Shown: piece after piece, positions 34,901 to 42,573 of the stretch
Layout: each line of letters starts with the position of its first letter
Position numbering within the stretch: the stretch's first letter is position 1
DNA from: an uncultured Sutterella sp.
GTDB taxonomy: Bacteria; Pseudomonadota; Gammaproteobacteria; Burkholderiales; Burkholderiaceae_F
Length of the DNA stretch: 45,612 nucleotides
Assembly (NCBI GenBank): GCA_905194315.1
Contig: CAJJRX010000014.1
Location: 1-45,612 of the forward strand
Direction: 5' to 3'
Notes under the pieces: model-generated
Databases searched by the model: none
The model's input: the letters and a program-made list of their open reading frames with translations, nothing else
Told to the model about the DNA's origin: nothing
Translations under genes and position numbers: made by a program

Positions 34901-35048
34901 GGCAAACGAAATGATTGCCCGGGGCATCAACATCAATGATCTCGGTCTTGCAGACACCTCCAAGGCCGTGGCCTCCCCGTGGGTGGACTGGGTCTGCGGA
35001 TCCGCGGTCCGTCAGGGGATTCCGGCGAAAATCACCAGATTAACCTAG
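31962..35048 (+). CDS. ttrA: tetrathionate reductase catalytic subunit TtrA
   Basis: This 1028-residue molybdopterin oxidoreductase reduces tetrathionate to thiosulfate outside the membrane. It has a Tat signal (NERRKFLTGAAL), an N-terminal [4Fe-4S] motif (CMGCWTLCG and the later TACARGAAL), the probable molybdenum-ligand cysteine in HGSYCGLSYRAGSGAL, and long stretches matching Salmonella TtrA (KRVGKRGEGKW, GTSPAQAGNPFKRQAR, NETTALADYIVPDTH, IAIEHGYGHKAMGA). The ATG at 31962 has GAGGA before it; an ATG at 31947 overlaps that ribosome-binding site. No ttrC membrane subunit lies between ttrB and ttrA or after ttrA, and no ttrRS pair is near. Related Mo enzymes with other substrates cannot be fully excluded. 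Confidence 0.9.
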   Translation: MNNERRKFLTGAALTVTGSLKAAHAAGQENGETLKTKAGKTVRDRLAGNSLQPEGTLQEDKFVSAPGQIVANTQCMGCWTLCGLRTSIDVKNNRVLRATGNPYHPLSADRFFDYNLPIEKAQKLLAQETGMALRATACARGAALAEGLTSPYRITTPLKRVGKRGEGKWKSISFEELVSEVVNGGDLFGEGHVDGLKAIRDLETPVDKDNPEFGPAANQLLVTFAGPEGRQPLLKRFANNSFGTINFGSHGSYCGLSYRAGSGALMNDFEKNSHAKPDWDNAEYILFIGTSPAQAGNPFKRQARSLAERRTAENFRYDVVAPRLELTSSAATPENRWIPVTPGGDLALVLGMLRYIIDNKRYNEAYLTVPGPDAMKARGAVSYCNATHLFIADIRHPLYGQPLTEALLTGKAPGQEEKTPENAFIVKAKKGKLSAVREVTEAELFVDETVKLADGTAVRVKSAMSLLRESTREKSLREFAELAGTTHNQIIELAKEFTSHGTRASAITHGGTMHSTGFYTAWAILLLNVMIGNMNKAGGMCMDGGKFRDFAPGPRYNLAGFKDMVKPKGTNLARSKRAYEASSEYRRRVEAGENPYPARAAWYPFVGGQLTEMITSALQGYPYPLKCWISHMTNPLYGITGFHAVRESERLKDPKVLPLFIACDAFMNETTALADYIVPDTHTYESWGFSTSWAGVPSKASTARWPVVESPNAKTATGETVCMETFIIAVAKAMGLPGFGENAITDNEKKPHPLNTPEDFFLRAAANVAFDGKAPVADALEEDCRLTGVNRLLPALRKTLRADEVLKAANVYAKGGRFAARESAWEGDNMAARWTRCLQIWNPVVARARHYHDGSPYHGCPRYYPAQFADRKPLESRYPRKDWPLRLMSFKSNVMNAATGMLLTLHAVKPQGIVALNRKDAGHYAVKSGDTVEITTPSGSARATVLVTDGVAAGTIAIEHGYGHKAMGAAAYEIDGRVVPANEMIARGININDLGLADTSKAVASPWVDWVCGSAVRQGIPAKITRLT

Positions 35049-35075
35049 TATGTTCTCTCCTTAAACTGGGTTTTT

Positions 35076-35112
35076 TGCGGATGAGCCCCCTCGGGGCCAT
35101 CCGCATTTTTTC
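35076..35112. terminator. intrinsic terminator after ttrA
   Basis: TGCGGATG (35076-35083) pairs with CATCCGCA (35098-35105), with an inner GCCCC/GGGGC stem, and runs into a long T-tract. Confidence 0.9.
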
Positions 35113-35126
35113 TCTTTTTCAGCACT

Positions 35127-35162
35127 TTCGTGCACAGAGAGGACTTTCCACCTGTGCACGAA
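35127..35162. promoter_or_regulatory. bcp promoter with flanking inverted repeat
   Basis: A perfect 9-bp inverted repeat, TTCGTGCAC and GTGCACGAA (35127-35135 and 35154-35162), brackets a -35-like TTTCCA. A -10-like TATACA follows just outside at about 16-bp spacing. The placement suits a regulator of peroxide response, but no known consensus is recognised. Confidence 0.45.
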
Positions 35163-35216
35163 TTGCTATACACTCAAAAGACAACTGAAACGCATTCTCA
35201 AAAAGGAGCGAACCCA

Positions 35217-35693
35217 ATGTCTGAAAATACTGCTGAACTCAAAGCGGGCGACAAGGTGCCGGCCTTTGCTGTTCCGAACCAGGACGGTACTGTGGTGAGC
35301 AGCGAAAGTCTGCTCGGCACCGCCTACATTCTCTACTTCTATCCGAAGGACAACACGCCGGGCTGCACCGTCGAGTCGTGCGACTTTCAGGCCGCCCTGC
35401 CCGACTACACCGGACTTGGCTACAAGGTTTTCGGCGTCTCCCGTGACAGCCAGAAAAGCCATCAGGGCTTCCGGGAGAAATTCGGTCTCACCTTTGACCT
35501 GCTCTCGGACAAAGAGGAGACGATGTGCACCGCCTTTGATGTCATCAAGGTGAAAATGATGTACGGCAAACCGGCCCGAAAGATTGAACGCAGCACGTTT
35601 GTCGTCAACGAACAGGGCATTCTCACAGGGGTCTTCCGCGATGTGAACGCGCGCACCCATGTTGCGGAACTCAAAGAGATTCTGCAGAAATAA
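35217..35693 (+). CDS. bcp: thiol peroxidase Bcp (thioredoxin-dependent peroxiredoxin)
   Basis: This 158-residue peroxiredoxin of the Bcp/PrxQ class reduces hydrogen and organic peroxides. The motif TPGCTVESCDF gives the peroxidatic cysteine C50 and the resolving cysteine C55, the spacing of Escherichia coli Bcp. It has no signal peptide and so acts in the cytoplasm. The start follows AAAAGGAG. It is monocistronic, with its own promoter region and a strong terminator. Confidence 0.94.
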   Translation: MSENTAELKAGDKVPAFAVPNQDGTVVSSESLLGTAYILYFYPKDNTPGCTVESCDFQAALPDYTGLGYKVFGVSRDSQKSHQGFREKFGLTFDLLSDKEETMCTAFDVIKVKMMYGKPARKIERSTFVVNEQGILTGVFRDVNARTHVAELKEILQK

Positions 35694-35711
35694 ACCTTCA
35701 GGCGATGCCTG

Positions 35712-35756
35712 AAAACGCCGTCCGGTACTGCTGTCCGGACGGCGTTTTACGTTTTC
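35712..35756 (+). terminator. intrinsic terminator after bcp
   Basis: A perfect 14-bp stem (AAAACGCCGTCCGG, 35712-35725 with 35735-35748) ends in TTTT followed by another T-run. Confidence 0.92.
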
Positions 35757-35794
35757 CTATACTGATGGGGGAGCTCCGGTTAATCGATCGGATG

Positions 35795-35824
35795 GTGACA
35801 AACGCCTCCTCTTTTGCCTATACT
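35795..35824 (+). promoter_or_regulatory. promoter for the hup/hyp cluster
   Basis: GTGACA (35795-35800) and TATACT (35819-35824), with an 18-bp spacer, match the sigma-70 consensus in five of six bases each. They lie about 80 bp before the hybE/hupJ start. Confidence 0.55.
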
Positions 35825-35902
35825 TTCGAGTGCAGTTGCTCGTCCCGCCGGATGAGCGTTTCAAGGAAGGCCCCTGCGCCACGACGACAATAAGAGGAAT
35901 TT

Positions 35903-36541
35903 ATGCCCGAAGTACAGGAGAAAGTACGCCCCGCCACCCAGCCCGCCCGTGAAGGACGTCTGCGCATTTTTGACCAGAGCCCCGCGGAGCACTTTGAAAC
36001 GGGGTTCCGCACCGTGCATGAAACCCGCATGAAAGGTCTTCCCATTCTCAACCCCCGTCTGAGCGTGAAAGCGGATAACTTCCGCCGCTGGGGCAACGAC
36101 TGGATCGGTACCGTCGTCACCCCCTGGTCGATTCTGGTGGTGCTTGCCTGCGGCAACCGCGGCGGCTGGGTCTCTGTACCCGCCGGCGCCACCCGCACCA
36201 TTGAGCTGCCCGGGGGTGATTTTCAGTTTCTCGGCTGTATTGACCCGATTCTGGGCGAGTACCAGATGCTCGGACTGATGAGTCCGCTGCATGAAATCGA
36301 GGATCAGGCGGCAGCTGAAGCCATTGCGCGTTTTGCTATCGAGGCGATGCTGACCGTGCCTGAGAGCGAAAAAATGGACATTGAAGAACAGGGTACGCCG
36401 CTGCGTCCGCTCGTGAGCCCCGTTGAAGGGCAGAAAGCCATTCCCATCAAGGCTGTTCCCAGCGGAACGCTTGCCAGGGAAAGCAAGCCGATGTCGCGTC
36501 GCGCCTTCTTCCGTCGTATGAGCGGCGAAGGGAGTGAGTAA
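35903..36541 (+). CDS. hybE: [NiFe]-hydrogenase assembly chaperone, HybE/HupJ family
   Basis: This 212-residue cytoplasmic protein is similar to HybE, the chaperone that binds the Tat signal of the hydrogenase small subunit or guides large-subunit assembly. Family features include WIGTVVTPWSILVVL (about 67-81) and LGLMSPLHEI with the following acidic helix. The C-terminal 45 residues or so (from about 165) extend beyond HybE and end in a basic RRAFFRR stretch. AGAGGA precedes the ATG. The next gene starts two bases after its stop. HupJ is the name used in uptake-hydrogenase operons of purple bacteria. Confidence 0.8.
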   Translation: MPEVQEKVRPATQPAREGRLRIFDQSPAEHFETGFRTVHETRMKGLPILNPRLSVKADNFRRWGNDWIGTVVTPWSILVVLACGNRGGWVSVPAGATRTIELPGGDFQFLGCIDPILGEYQMLGLMSPLHEIEDQAAAEAIARFAIEAMLTVPESEKMDIEEQGTPLRPLVSPVEGQKAIPIKAVPSGTLARESKPMSRRAFFRRMSGEGSE

Positions 36542-36543
36542 GA

Positions 36544-37818
36544 ATGGAAACGGGAGCGATTCTCGTCAAAATCCGTCAGTCTTCCGGTAAAGGTATGCCC
36601 GGCATACAGGTGATCAATGAGCGCCCCTCGGGACTCATTCACCGCCTGCAGATGCGCGGGGTGACCGATATCCGCAAAACCGTGAGCGTGCTCTACGGAC
36701 TGTGCCCCATTGCGCACCTTTGTGCGATGGACCTTGCAGAGCGCGCTGTGAAAGGACTCTCTGAAGAGGATCGCAAACGCAGAGACGGCGCTCTGCTCGA
36801 GCGCGCCGTTGCGCTTGAGGCCGTGATCGAGAACCTCCGTGTTTTCCTCACCGACGGCGCCATGCTCGCAGGCATCACCCTCGACAATACCGCGCTCAGA
36901 GCGCTCGGGAAGCTGCGCGCCACCCTCATGCTCGTGCTCGCTGCGCTGGTGGATAACAAAAACACCCCGGAAACGGTCTCGCACACGCATGAGCTCATCA
37001 CCGGGGCTGCCGCCGAATGCGGTGCGCTTTTCAAAGACGCTCTGCTCGGCACGGATGCCCGGACGTTCTACAGCGAAGTGAGCGCCGAGTCGCTCCGGAA
37101 ACTCACAGACTCGGGCAGCCTGCCTGCGGCAGCCCTTCTGCGCGAGTTTGATGCACTGCCCTCCGGCTTTGGCGAGGTTGGCACGGAACTGATGCCTGCT
37201 CTCAACGGTCCTGGCGGACGTGCCATGGCCGAAGAGCTTTATTCGCGCCTCAAATTCGAGCCGCATTTCGATATGATGCCCATCCTGAACGACTCGCCGC
37301 AGCTCACCGGTGCAATTGTGCGTCAGCACTCGCATCCGCTGCTCGAATCCGTGCTGGGCGATGAGGCACCCGGACCCTTCACACTCACGCTGGCAAGACT
37401 TCTTGACACGGCCGGTCTGATCATTGCGCTCGGGCAGTCCGCGCCCGGAGCACAGGCGACTGAGCCTGTCTGCCCCCTGCCCGCCTTTGTCTCACTGAAA
37501 TTCCCGCACAGCGGCGGTGTCGGTCTTGTGGAGACGGCTCGCGGTCTGCTCACGCATGCGCGAGGGTTTGTCCCGAGTGCGGCTTCTGCCGAGTCTGCAA
37601 GCTTTTATGCCGTCACCTCCCCCACCGAGTGGCAGTTCGCCCCGGAGGGCCCCGCCACACAGGCGCTGCAGAATGCTTTCCGCGCGCAGTGCCGTAAAGC
37701 TGAAACGGCGCAAAGTCCGGAGGCTATCGCCAGAACCGCCCGCATCGCGCTTTTCGGGCTTGATGCGTGTGTGCCGGTGAAACTCGTTGTCAACGGTGTT
37801 CCGACGCCAATGCGCTAA
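36544..37818 (+). CDS. hupK: hydrogenase maturation protein HupK (degenerate large-subunit-like)
   Basis: This 424-residue protein resembles HupK, a relative of the hydrogenase large subunit that supports metal-centre assembly. At residues about 49-60 the active-site motif of true large subunits is reduced to YGLCPIAHLC. At the C-terminus the DPCxxC motif appears as LDACVPVK. Loss of these cysteine pairs means it is not itself a hydrogenase. It starts two bases after the chaperone gene and is surely in the same transcript. A terminator hairpin lies between it and hypA. Confidence 0.72.
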   Translation: METGAILVKIRQSSGKGMPGIQVINERPSGLIHRLQMRGVTDIRKTVSVLYGLCPIAHLCAMDLAERAVKGLSEEDRKRRDGALLERAVALEAVIENLRVFLTDGAMLAGITLDNTALRALGKLRATLMLVLAALVDNKNTPETVSHTHELITGAAAECGALFKDALLGTDARTFYSEVSAESLRKLTDSGSLPAAALLREFDALPSGFGEVGTELMPALNGPGGRAMAEELYSRLKFEPHFDMMPILNDSPQLTGAIVRQHSHPLLESVLGDEAPGPFTLTLARLLDTAGLIIALGQSAPGAQATEPVCPLPAFVSLKFPHSGGVGLVETARGLLTHARGFVPSAASAESASFYAVTSPTEWQFAPEGPATQALQNAFRAQCRKAETAQSPEAIARTARIALFGLDACVPVKLVVNGVPTPMR

Positions 37819-37858
37819 ACTCTTCTCTTCCGGACATCCGGCTCCGATTTATTTTTAT

Positions 37859-37890
37859 AAACGCTCTTTTCTGCACGAAGAGCGTTTTTT
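37859..37890 (+). terminator. terminator-like hairpin just before hypA
   Basis: A perfect 10-bp stem (AAACGCTCTT, 37859-37868 with 37878-37887) runs directly into TTTTTT and ends 18 bases before the hypA ATG. There is no room for a promoter between it and hypA, so hypA needs read-through or a regulated structure. Confidence 0.75.
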
Positions 37891-37907
37891 CAAAGGTACA
37901 GACAAAA

Positions 37908-38258
37908 ATGCATGAAATGAGCATTGCCGAAGGCATTATGGAGGTGGTTGAACGCACCGCCAGAAACCATGAGGTCAGCCGTGTGAAAAGCGTCACGATT
38001 GAAGTGGGCGAACTCGCCGGTGTGGACATCCCGAGTCTCGAGTTTGCCTGGAGCAGTGTGACTGCTGCAGGACCGGCAGCCGGCGCAAAGCTCATCATCG
38101 AACGCCCGGCCGGCACCGCCTGGTGCATGGACTGCTCGGAAACAGTCGCTCTGCACAAGTACGGCGATGCGTGCCCGAAGTGCGGCGGCTACCTGCTCAC
38201 CCCCACGGGCGGCACAGAAATGCGCGTGCTCAGCATCATCCCTGCTGACGACGAGTAA
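37908..38258 (+). CDS. hypA: hydrogenase nickel incorporation protein HypA
   Basis: This 116-residue protein delivers nickel to the hydrogenase large subunit with HypB. It starts MHEMSIAEG, where H2 is a nickel ligand, and has a zinc-binding pair of CXXC motifs (C73/C76 and C89/C92). The length is normal. It is preceded by AAAGG and lies just after a terminator-like hairpin. A hairpin without a T-run follows (38272-38302). Confidence 0.95.
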   Translation: MHEMSIAEGIMEVVERTARNHEVSRVKSVTIEVGELAGVDIPSLEFAWSSVTAAGPAAGAKLIIERPAGTAWCMDCSETVALHKYGDACPKCGGYLLTPTGGTEMRVLSIIPADDE

Positions 38259-38271
38259 AGACTCAATGCGT

Positions 38272-38302
38272 GCAGAGGCGGTCTCTCGTCTGACCGCCCT
38301 GC
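38272..38302 (+). other. intercistronic hairpin after hypA
   Basis: GCAG-A-GGCGGT (38272-38282) pairs with ACCGCCCTGC (38293-38302) with one bulged base. There is no T-run, so it is more likely an mRNA-stabilising or processing site than a terminator. Confidence 0.45.
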
Positions 38303-38374
38303 GCAACTTGGCAAGTCTGCAGCAAATGTGCTAAAACTATCGCTATCGATTCCAAGTCCACAGGAGTTCACGCG

Positions 38375-38830
38375 GTGCTAGATTGGCTTTGGCGCACCGG
38401 GACACTTGCAGGTCCCTTTCTTATCCCTGTTGCGGTTCTCATCTTCATCAAGCGCCCCGGCTTTCGCTTCACCTGGCGCTCCCAGCACCTTTTCACACAA
38501 CTCTTTTTTCTGATGTACGCCTTCGGGCTGCTGCTCTTTGCAGCGCACGCCTATGCGCTCGGACACGGTGCGGGTGAGTTTTTCACCGCATTCTGGGGAT
38601 CCCCCGCGTTTATGACACCCTGGTGCTTTGCCGGTTACATCGCTCAGATTCTCAGTGTGCTCGCCCTTGCGCTGGCACTCAACTGGAGCATGCTCCGGCA
38701 GCTCAATCCCCGGCTCTCCGGCACTGTGCCCGTGCACGAGCACGTCAACGACTCCGACCGTGCGGTCGACGCCGCTGAGGCGCTTCAGCAGAAAAGTGCG
38801 CAAAATGCGCACCGTTTCGGGAAGCACTGA
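38375..38830 (+). CDS. unknown small membrane protein between hypA and hypB
   Basis: I do not recognise this 151-residue protein. It has a GTG start supported by GGAG eight to nine bases upstream. It has about four hydrophobic segments (9-25, 41-60, 66-90 and 88-105, the last two close together). The histidines H39, H58 and H64 lie at or near membrane edges. The C-terminal 40 residues are hydrophilic and probably cytoplasmic. Its place between two nickel-insertion genes suggests a link to nickel uptake or hydrogenase membrane attachment, but no motif proves it. Confidence 0.65.
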   Translation: MLDWLWRTGTLAGPFLIPVAVLIFIKRPGFRFTWRSQHLFTQLFFLMYAFGLLLFAAHAYALGHGAGEFFTAFWGSPAFMTPWCFAGYIAQILSVLALALALNWSMLRQLNPRLSGTVPVHEHVNDSDRAVDAAEALQQKSAQNAHRFGKH

Positions 38831-38886
38831 TACCGGATATACATACAAAGGCGTAGTTTAAGTACGTCAAACGGTTAACATAAAAA

Positions 38887-38977
38887 GCAGGATAACGCCA
38901 TTGCGGCATTTCCCCTAAAATTGAGTCACATCCTGCGTTTAAAGGGAAGGAATGCCCCCGCATTCCATTTAATTTTT
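38887..38977 (+). promoter_or_regulatory. structured leader of hypB
   Basis: AGCAGGAT and ATCCTGC form a long-range stem around positions 38888 and 38932. Closer to the gene GGAATGC/GCATTCC (38949-38966, CCCC loop) is followed by ATTTAATTTTTT, a weak terminator-like element about 15-27 bases before hypB. Known nickel/cobalt riboswitch features were not recognised. Confidence 0.4.
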
Positions 38978-38992
38978 TAAGGACATTACCCC

Positions 38993-39856
38993 ATGTGTAT
39001 TTCTTGCGGCTGCGGCGACCATAACGGCGCTCATATGCACACCCACGTTGACGAAAACGGCAACGTCACCACACATGTCCACTCTCACGACGAAGAGGGA
39101 CATTCTCACGATCATGACCACCATCACGATCATGATCACCATGGTCACTCGCATGATCATGACGCTGCCCTGCACAGTCACGACCATGGGACGAGCAAGG
39201 AACGTGCGATCAGCATCGAGGAGGATATCCTCGCGCGCAATAACGCCATTGCCGCACGCAACCGTGCATTCTTCCGTGATCACAAGGTGCTCGCCCTTAA
39301 CATGGTGAGCTCCCCGGGATCGGGTAAAACCGAACTGCTTGCCCGCACGCTCGCCGCCAAGGCAGGCTTTACCGCCGCGGTGATCGAAGGCGACCAGCAG
39401 ACGGACAACGATGCCGCGCGCATCCGCGCCACCGGCGCCCGCGCACTTCAGATCAACACCGGCAAGGGCTGCCATCTTGACGCGCATATGGTTGAACATG
39501 CGCTCGAGCAGCTGGTGCCTGAAGACAACTCGGTGCTCTTTATCGAAAACGTCGGCAACCTCGTGTGCCCGGCCGAATTTGACCTTGGTGAAGCGCACAA
39601 GGTGGCGCTTCTCTCGGTAACCGAAGGCGACGACAAGCCGCTCAAGTACCCTGACATGTTCCGTGCCGCCGATGTGATGATCATCACCAAGATCGACCTG
39701 CTTCAGTATGTGCCCTTTGATGCGGACCGCGCAGAAGAAAACGCCCGCCGCATCAATCCGGACATCCGCGTTCTGCGTCTTTCCTCCACCACCGGTGAGG
39801 GGATGGACCGCTGGTTCAAGTGGCTCAATGCCGAGCTCACGCTTGCAACCCTCTGA
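38993..39856 (+). CDS. hypB: hydrogenase nickel incorporation GTPase HypB
   Basis: This 287-residue GTPase inserts nickel into the hydrogenase precursor. The N-terminus MCISCGCG holds the high-affinity nickel site (C2, C5, C7). A His/Asp-rich region follows (about 10-67, some 22 histidines), able to store nickel. The GTPase domain has SSPGSGKTELL, the D-containing EGDQQTD, ENVGNLVCP and ITKIDLL. Long His-rich tracts are known in Bradyrhizobium-type HypB. AAGGAC lies before the ATG. Confidence 0.96.
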   Translation: MCISCGCGDHNGAHMHTHVDENGNVTTHVHSHDEEGHSHDHDHHHDHDHHGHSHDHDAALHSHDHGTSKERAISIEEDILARNNAIAARNRAFFRDHKVLALNMVSSPGSGKTELLARTLAAKAGFTAAVIEGDQQTDNDAARIRATGARALQINTGKGCHLDAHMVEHALEQLVPEDNSVLFIENVGNLVCPAEFDLGEAHKVALLSVTEGDDKPLKYPDMFRAADVMIITKIDLLQYVPFDADRAEENARRINPDIRVLRLSSTTGEGMDRWFKWLNAELTLATL

Positions 39857-39919
39857 TTCCGGCATCTGAGGGGACGGCCCCCTCTGCCGCGCGCTGCACC
39901 ACGCAGCACACAGTACCGG

Positions 39920-39965
39920 ATGCGGGCGAAGCAGCTCAAGGTTGCCTCGCCCGCATTACTCTTTT
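39920..39965 (+). terminator. terminator between hypB and hypF
   Basis: A 13-pair stem with one mismatch (39920-39933 with 39943-39956, ATGCGGGCGA arms) is followed by TACTCTTTT. It lies in a 197-base gap; a smaller hairpin (39868-39884) precedes it. Confidence 0.65.
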
Positions 39966-40053
39966 AATCAGGACTGCCTGAACACTGACAGACGAGCCAC
40001 TTTGTTAGCCCAAACGACAGCGCACAGCGGCAATCCATTCTCAAGGACAGCTC

Positions 40054-42483
40054 ATGACCGAACACACTGCTATTCCATCCGGCGAAATCGCCCGCGGTTT
40101 TCGCGTTCGTGGCCTTGTGCAGGGCGTCGGTTTCCGACCGACGGTTTACCGCATCGCCATCACGCTCAACGTCAAAGGAACCGTTTTCAACGATGCTGAA
40201 GGGGTGCTCGTTCATCTCGAAGGCGATCCCGAAAGTGTGCTCGCCTTCCCTGAGGCCCTGATCCGCGAAAAACCGCCGCTTGCCCGTATCGACTCGATCG
40301 AAGAGGAACCCGCCGAGATGAAGCACTATGAGAAGTTCTTCATCGATGCGACCCCCTCGGGCGGCAAAGTCACCACCGGGATTACGGCTGACGCCTCCAT
40401 CTGCCAGGCGTGTCTCGAGGATATGTGCCGTCCGGCCGACCGCCGCTGGCGCTATGCGTTCACGAACTGCACCCACTGCGGTCCGCGCTTTACCATCACG
40501 CGTCACCTCCCCTACGACCGCCCGCAGACCTCCATGGCGAAGTTTCCCATGTGTCCGAGCTGCCGCGAGGAGTACGAGGATCCGCTCGACAGACGCTTCC
40601 ATGCGCAGCCTGTCGCCTGCCCTGACTGCGGGCCGGAGATGACCTTCACCGATGCCCGCGGCAATGTGCTCCCCGGGGATCCGATCCGCGAAACCGTGGC
40701 CGCCATCCGTGCCGGTCTGATTGTCGCCATCAAGGGGCTGGGCGGTTTTCACCTTGTCTGTAATGCCGAAAACGCCAACGCGGTGGCTGAACTGCGACGC
40801 CGCAAGCAGCGTGACGAAAAGCCGCTTGCGCTGATGGTCGTCGGTGAGGCGAGCGCAAAGCGCATTGTGGAACTTACCGCCAGAGAAACCGAACTGCTTA
40901 ATTCGCCCGCGCATCCGATCGTGCTCTGCAAACGCCGCAAGGGCTACTTCACCCCCAAACTCGAAGGCATCGCCGACGGGCTTGAGGAACTCGGCATCAT
41001 GTTCCCCTACACGCCGCTGCATGCCCTGCTCTTTCACACGTTTGCCGGTGAGCCCGCCGGAACGGACTGGATGAAGAGTGCACTGCCGGTCACCCTCGTG
41101 ATGACGAGTGCGAACCGCTCGGGTGATCCGCTTGTCACGGACAATGACGAGGCACTTGCCACGCTCGGCCATATCGCCGACCGTTTCCTGCTGCACAACC
41201 GTGACATCGTGGTGCGCTGCGACGACTCCGTGGTGCGTGTTGCCGGCAGTGAAACGCTCTTTATCCGACGTGCCCGCGGCTGGGCGCCTGAAGGCATCCG
41301 GCTGCCTGAAAGCGTCTCCGAGGAGGCCACCAGTGTTGTGGCCTACGGACCGTATCTCAAGAACACGGCTGCGCTCCTGCGCGGTCGCGACGCCTGGCTC
41401 ACGCAGCATATCGGCACACTCAGCAATCCGCAGAACGTGCAGATGCTCGAAGACATCGTCAGTCACTTTGAGGAGCTCTTTGAGGTGAGCCCGAAGGTGG
41501 TCGCCTGTGATGCGCATCCGGACTTCCCCTCCACACGTGTGGCCGCCGGTGCGGCACACAGTGCCGGACTGCCCCTCTATCCGATCTACCATCATGCCGC
41601 GCATATCGGCGTGGTGATGGCCGAGCAGGCCCGCACTGAACCCACGTTCGGCCTGGCGCTCGACGGCGTCGGTCTCGGGCCTGAGGGCGGTATCTGGGGC
41701 GGTGAGGCGCTGCTTGTGGAGGCTGACGGCTTCCGCCGCGCCGGTCATCTGCAGGAGCTGCCGCTGCCCGGCGGCGACAAAGCCGCGGTAGAGCCCTGGC
41801 GCATGGGTGCAGCCATTCTGGCCTCTCACGGTGCGGCAGAACAGATTGCCACCCGCTACAGTGCCCAGCCCGGCGCCGCTCTGATCAGCCGGCTCATCAG
41901 CAACACCACACTCACGGCCAGAACGAGCTCGCTCGGACGCTGGTTTGACGGGGTCTCCTCCCTGCTCGGGCTCTGCCACGTGCAGCACGATGAGGCCACG
42001 GCCGCCATGCTGCTTGAGTCGGCAGCTGCCCGTGTGCGGGCCTCCGCCCCCGAGGCGCACTTCCCGTCACTCGAGAGCTGGCGTGTGCGCCCTGACGGCG
42101 TGCTTGAGCTCGCCGGTCTTGCCCGCCATGTGATCCGCGCCACGCAGCGGAGCAACTTTGATACCGACCATGTCGCGCTGCAGTTTGAAAACACGCTCGC
42201 CATGGCGCTCCTTGACTGGACGATCACTCTCAGAGAGCGTCTGGTCGGTGCCGGGCTCATCAGTGCGGACAACCGCACGGTAGCGCTCACCGGCGGCTGC
42301 ATGGTCAACCGTACGCTCTACAACACCCTTGTTCGCGGTCTTACCGAGGCCGGACTCGAACCGGCACTGCCGAAAACCGCACCTGCCGGTGACGGCGGTA
42401 TTGCGCTCGGCCAGGCCTGGCTTGCGCGGCTCGCTTACGAGTGCGGGGCGAAGGAGCACGCGTTCAAAGGCGAAGTTTTTTAG
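40054..42483 (+). CDS. hypF: carbamoyltransferase HypF
   Basis: This 809-residue enzyme uses carbamoyl phosphate and ATP to make the thiocarboxamide on HypE that becomes the cyanide ligands of the [NiFe] centre. Domains in order: acylphosphatase (RGLVQGVGFRPTVYR, about 9-95), two zinc fingers with repeated CXXC (CQACLEDMC, CTHCGPRF, CPSCREEY, CPDCGPEM, about 115-195), a YrdC-like nucleotide domain (about 205-395), and a Kae1-like transferase domain with HHAAHIGVVMAE. Length is slightly above the usual 750. AAGGAC precedes the ATG. A likely promoter for the next genes overlaps its end. Confidence 0.96.
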   Translation: MTEHTAIPSGEIARGFRVRGLVQGVGFRPTVYRIAITLNVKGTVFNDAEGVLVHLEGDPESVLAFPEALIREKPPLARIDSIEEEPAEMKHYEKFFIDATPSGGKVTTGITADASICQACLEDMCRPADRRWRYAFTNCTHCGPRFTITRHLPYDRPQTSMAKFPMCPSCREEYEDPLDRRFHAQPVACPDCGPEMTFTDARGNVLPGDPIRETVAAIRAGLIVAIKGLGGFHLVCNAENANAVAELRRRKQRDEKPLALMVVGEASAKRIVELTARETELLNSPAHPIVLCKRRKGYFTPKLEGIADGLEELGIMFPYTPLHALLFHTFAGEPAGTDWMKSALPVTLVMTSANRSGDPLVTDNDEALATLGHIADRFLLHNRDIVVRCDDSVVRVAGSETLFIRRARGWAPEGIRLPESVSEEATSVVAYGPYLKNTAALLRGRDAWLTQHIGTLSNPQNVQMLEDIVSHFEELFEVSPKVVACDAHPDFPSTRVAAGAAHSAGLPLYPIYHHAAHIGVVMAEQARTEPTFGLALDGVGLGPEGGIWGGEALLVEADGFRRAGHLQELPLPGGDKAAVEPWRMGAAILASHGAAEQIATRYSAQPGAALISRLISNTTLTARTSSLGRWFDGVSSLLGLCHVQHDEATAAMLLESAAARVRASAPEAHFPSLESWRVRPDGVLELAGLARHVIRATQRSNFDTDHVALQFENTLAMALLDWTITLRERLVGAGLISADNRTVALTGGCMVNRTLYNTLVRGLTEAGLEPALPKTAPAGDGGIALGQAWLARLAYECGAKEHAFKGEVF

Positions 42484-42491
42484 TTTACAAT
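42463..42491 (+). promoter_or_regulatory. candidate internal promoter for hypCDE
   Basis: TTCAAA (42463-42468) and TACAAT (42486-42491) are separated by 17 bp and straddle the hypF stop codon. The -10 matches five of six consensus bases, the -35 four of six. It would give a 5' leader of about 170 bases before hypC. Confidence 0.45.
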
Positions 42492-42573
42492 GGGCAGGCT
42501 CTTGCACCAGAGGCTGTGCCCGGCTCCCCGGCCGGAACATTCCCCGCCTGTGCGTTCACAGCCCGCCCGTTTT

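Noticed and set aside
39964..42060. 698-codon antisense frame over hypF
   Set aside because: It is a shadow of hypF, whose domains are all intact on the plus strand.
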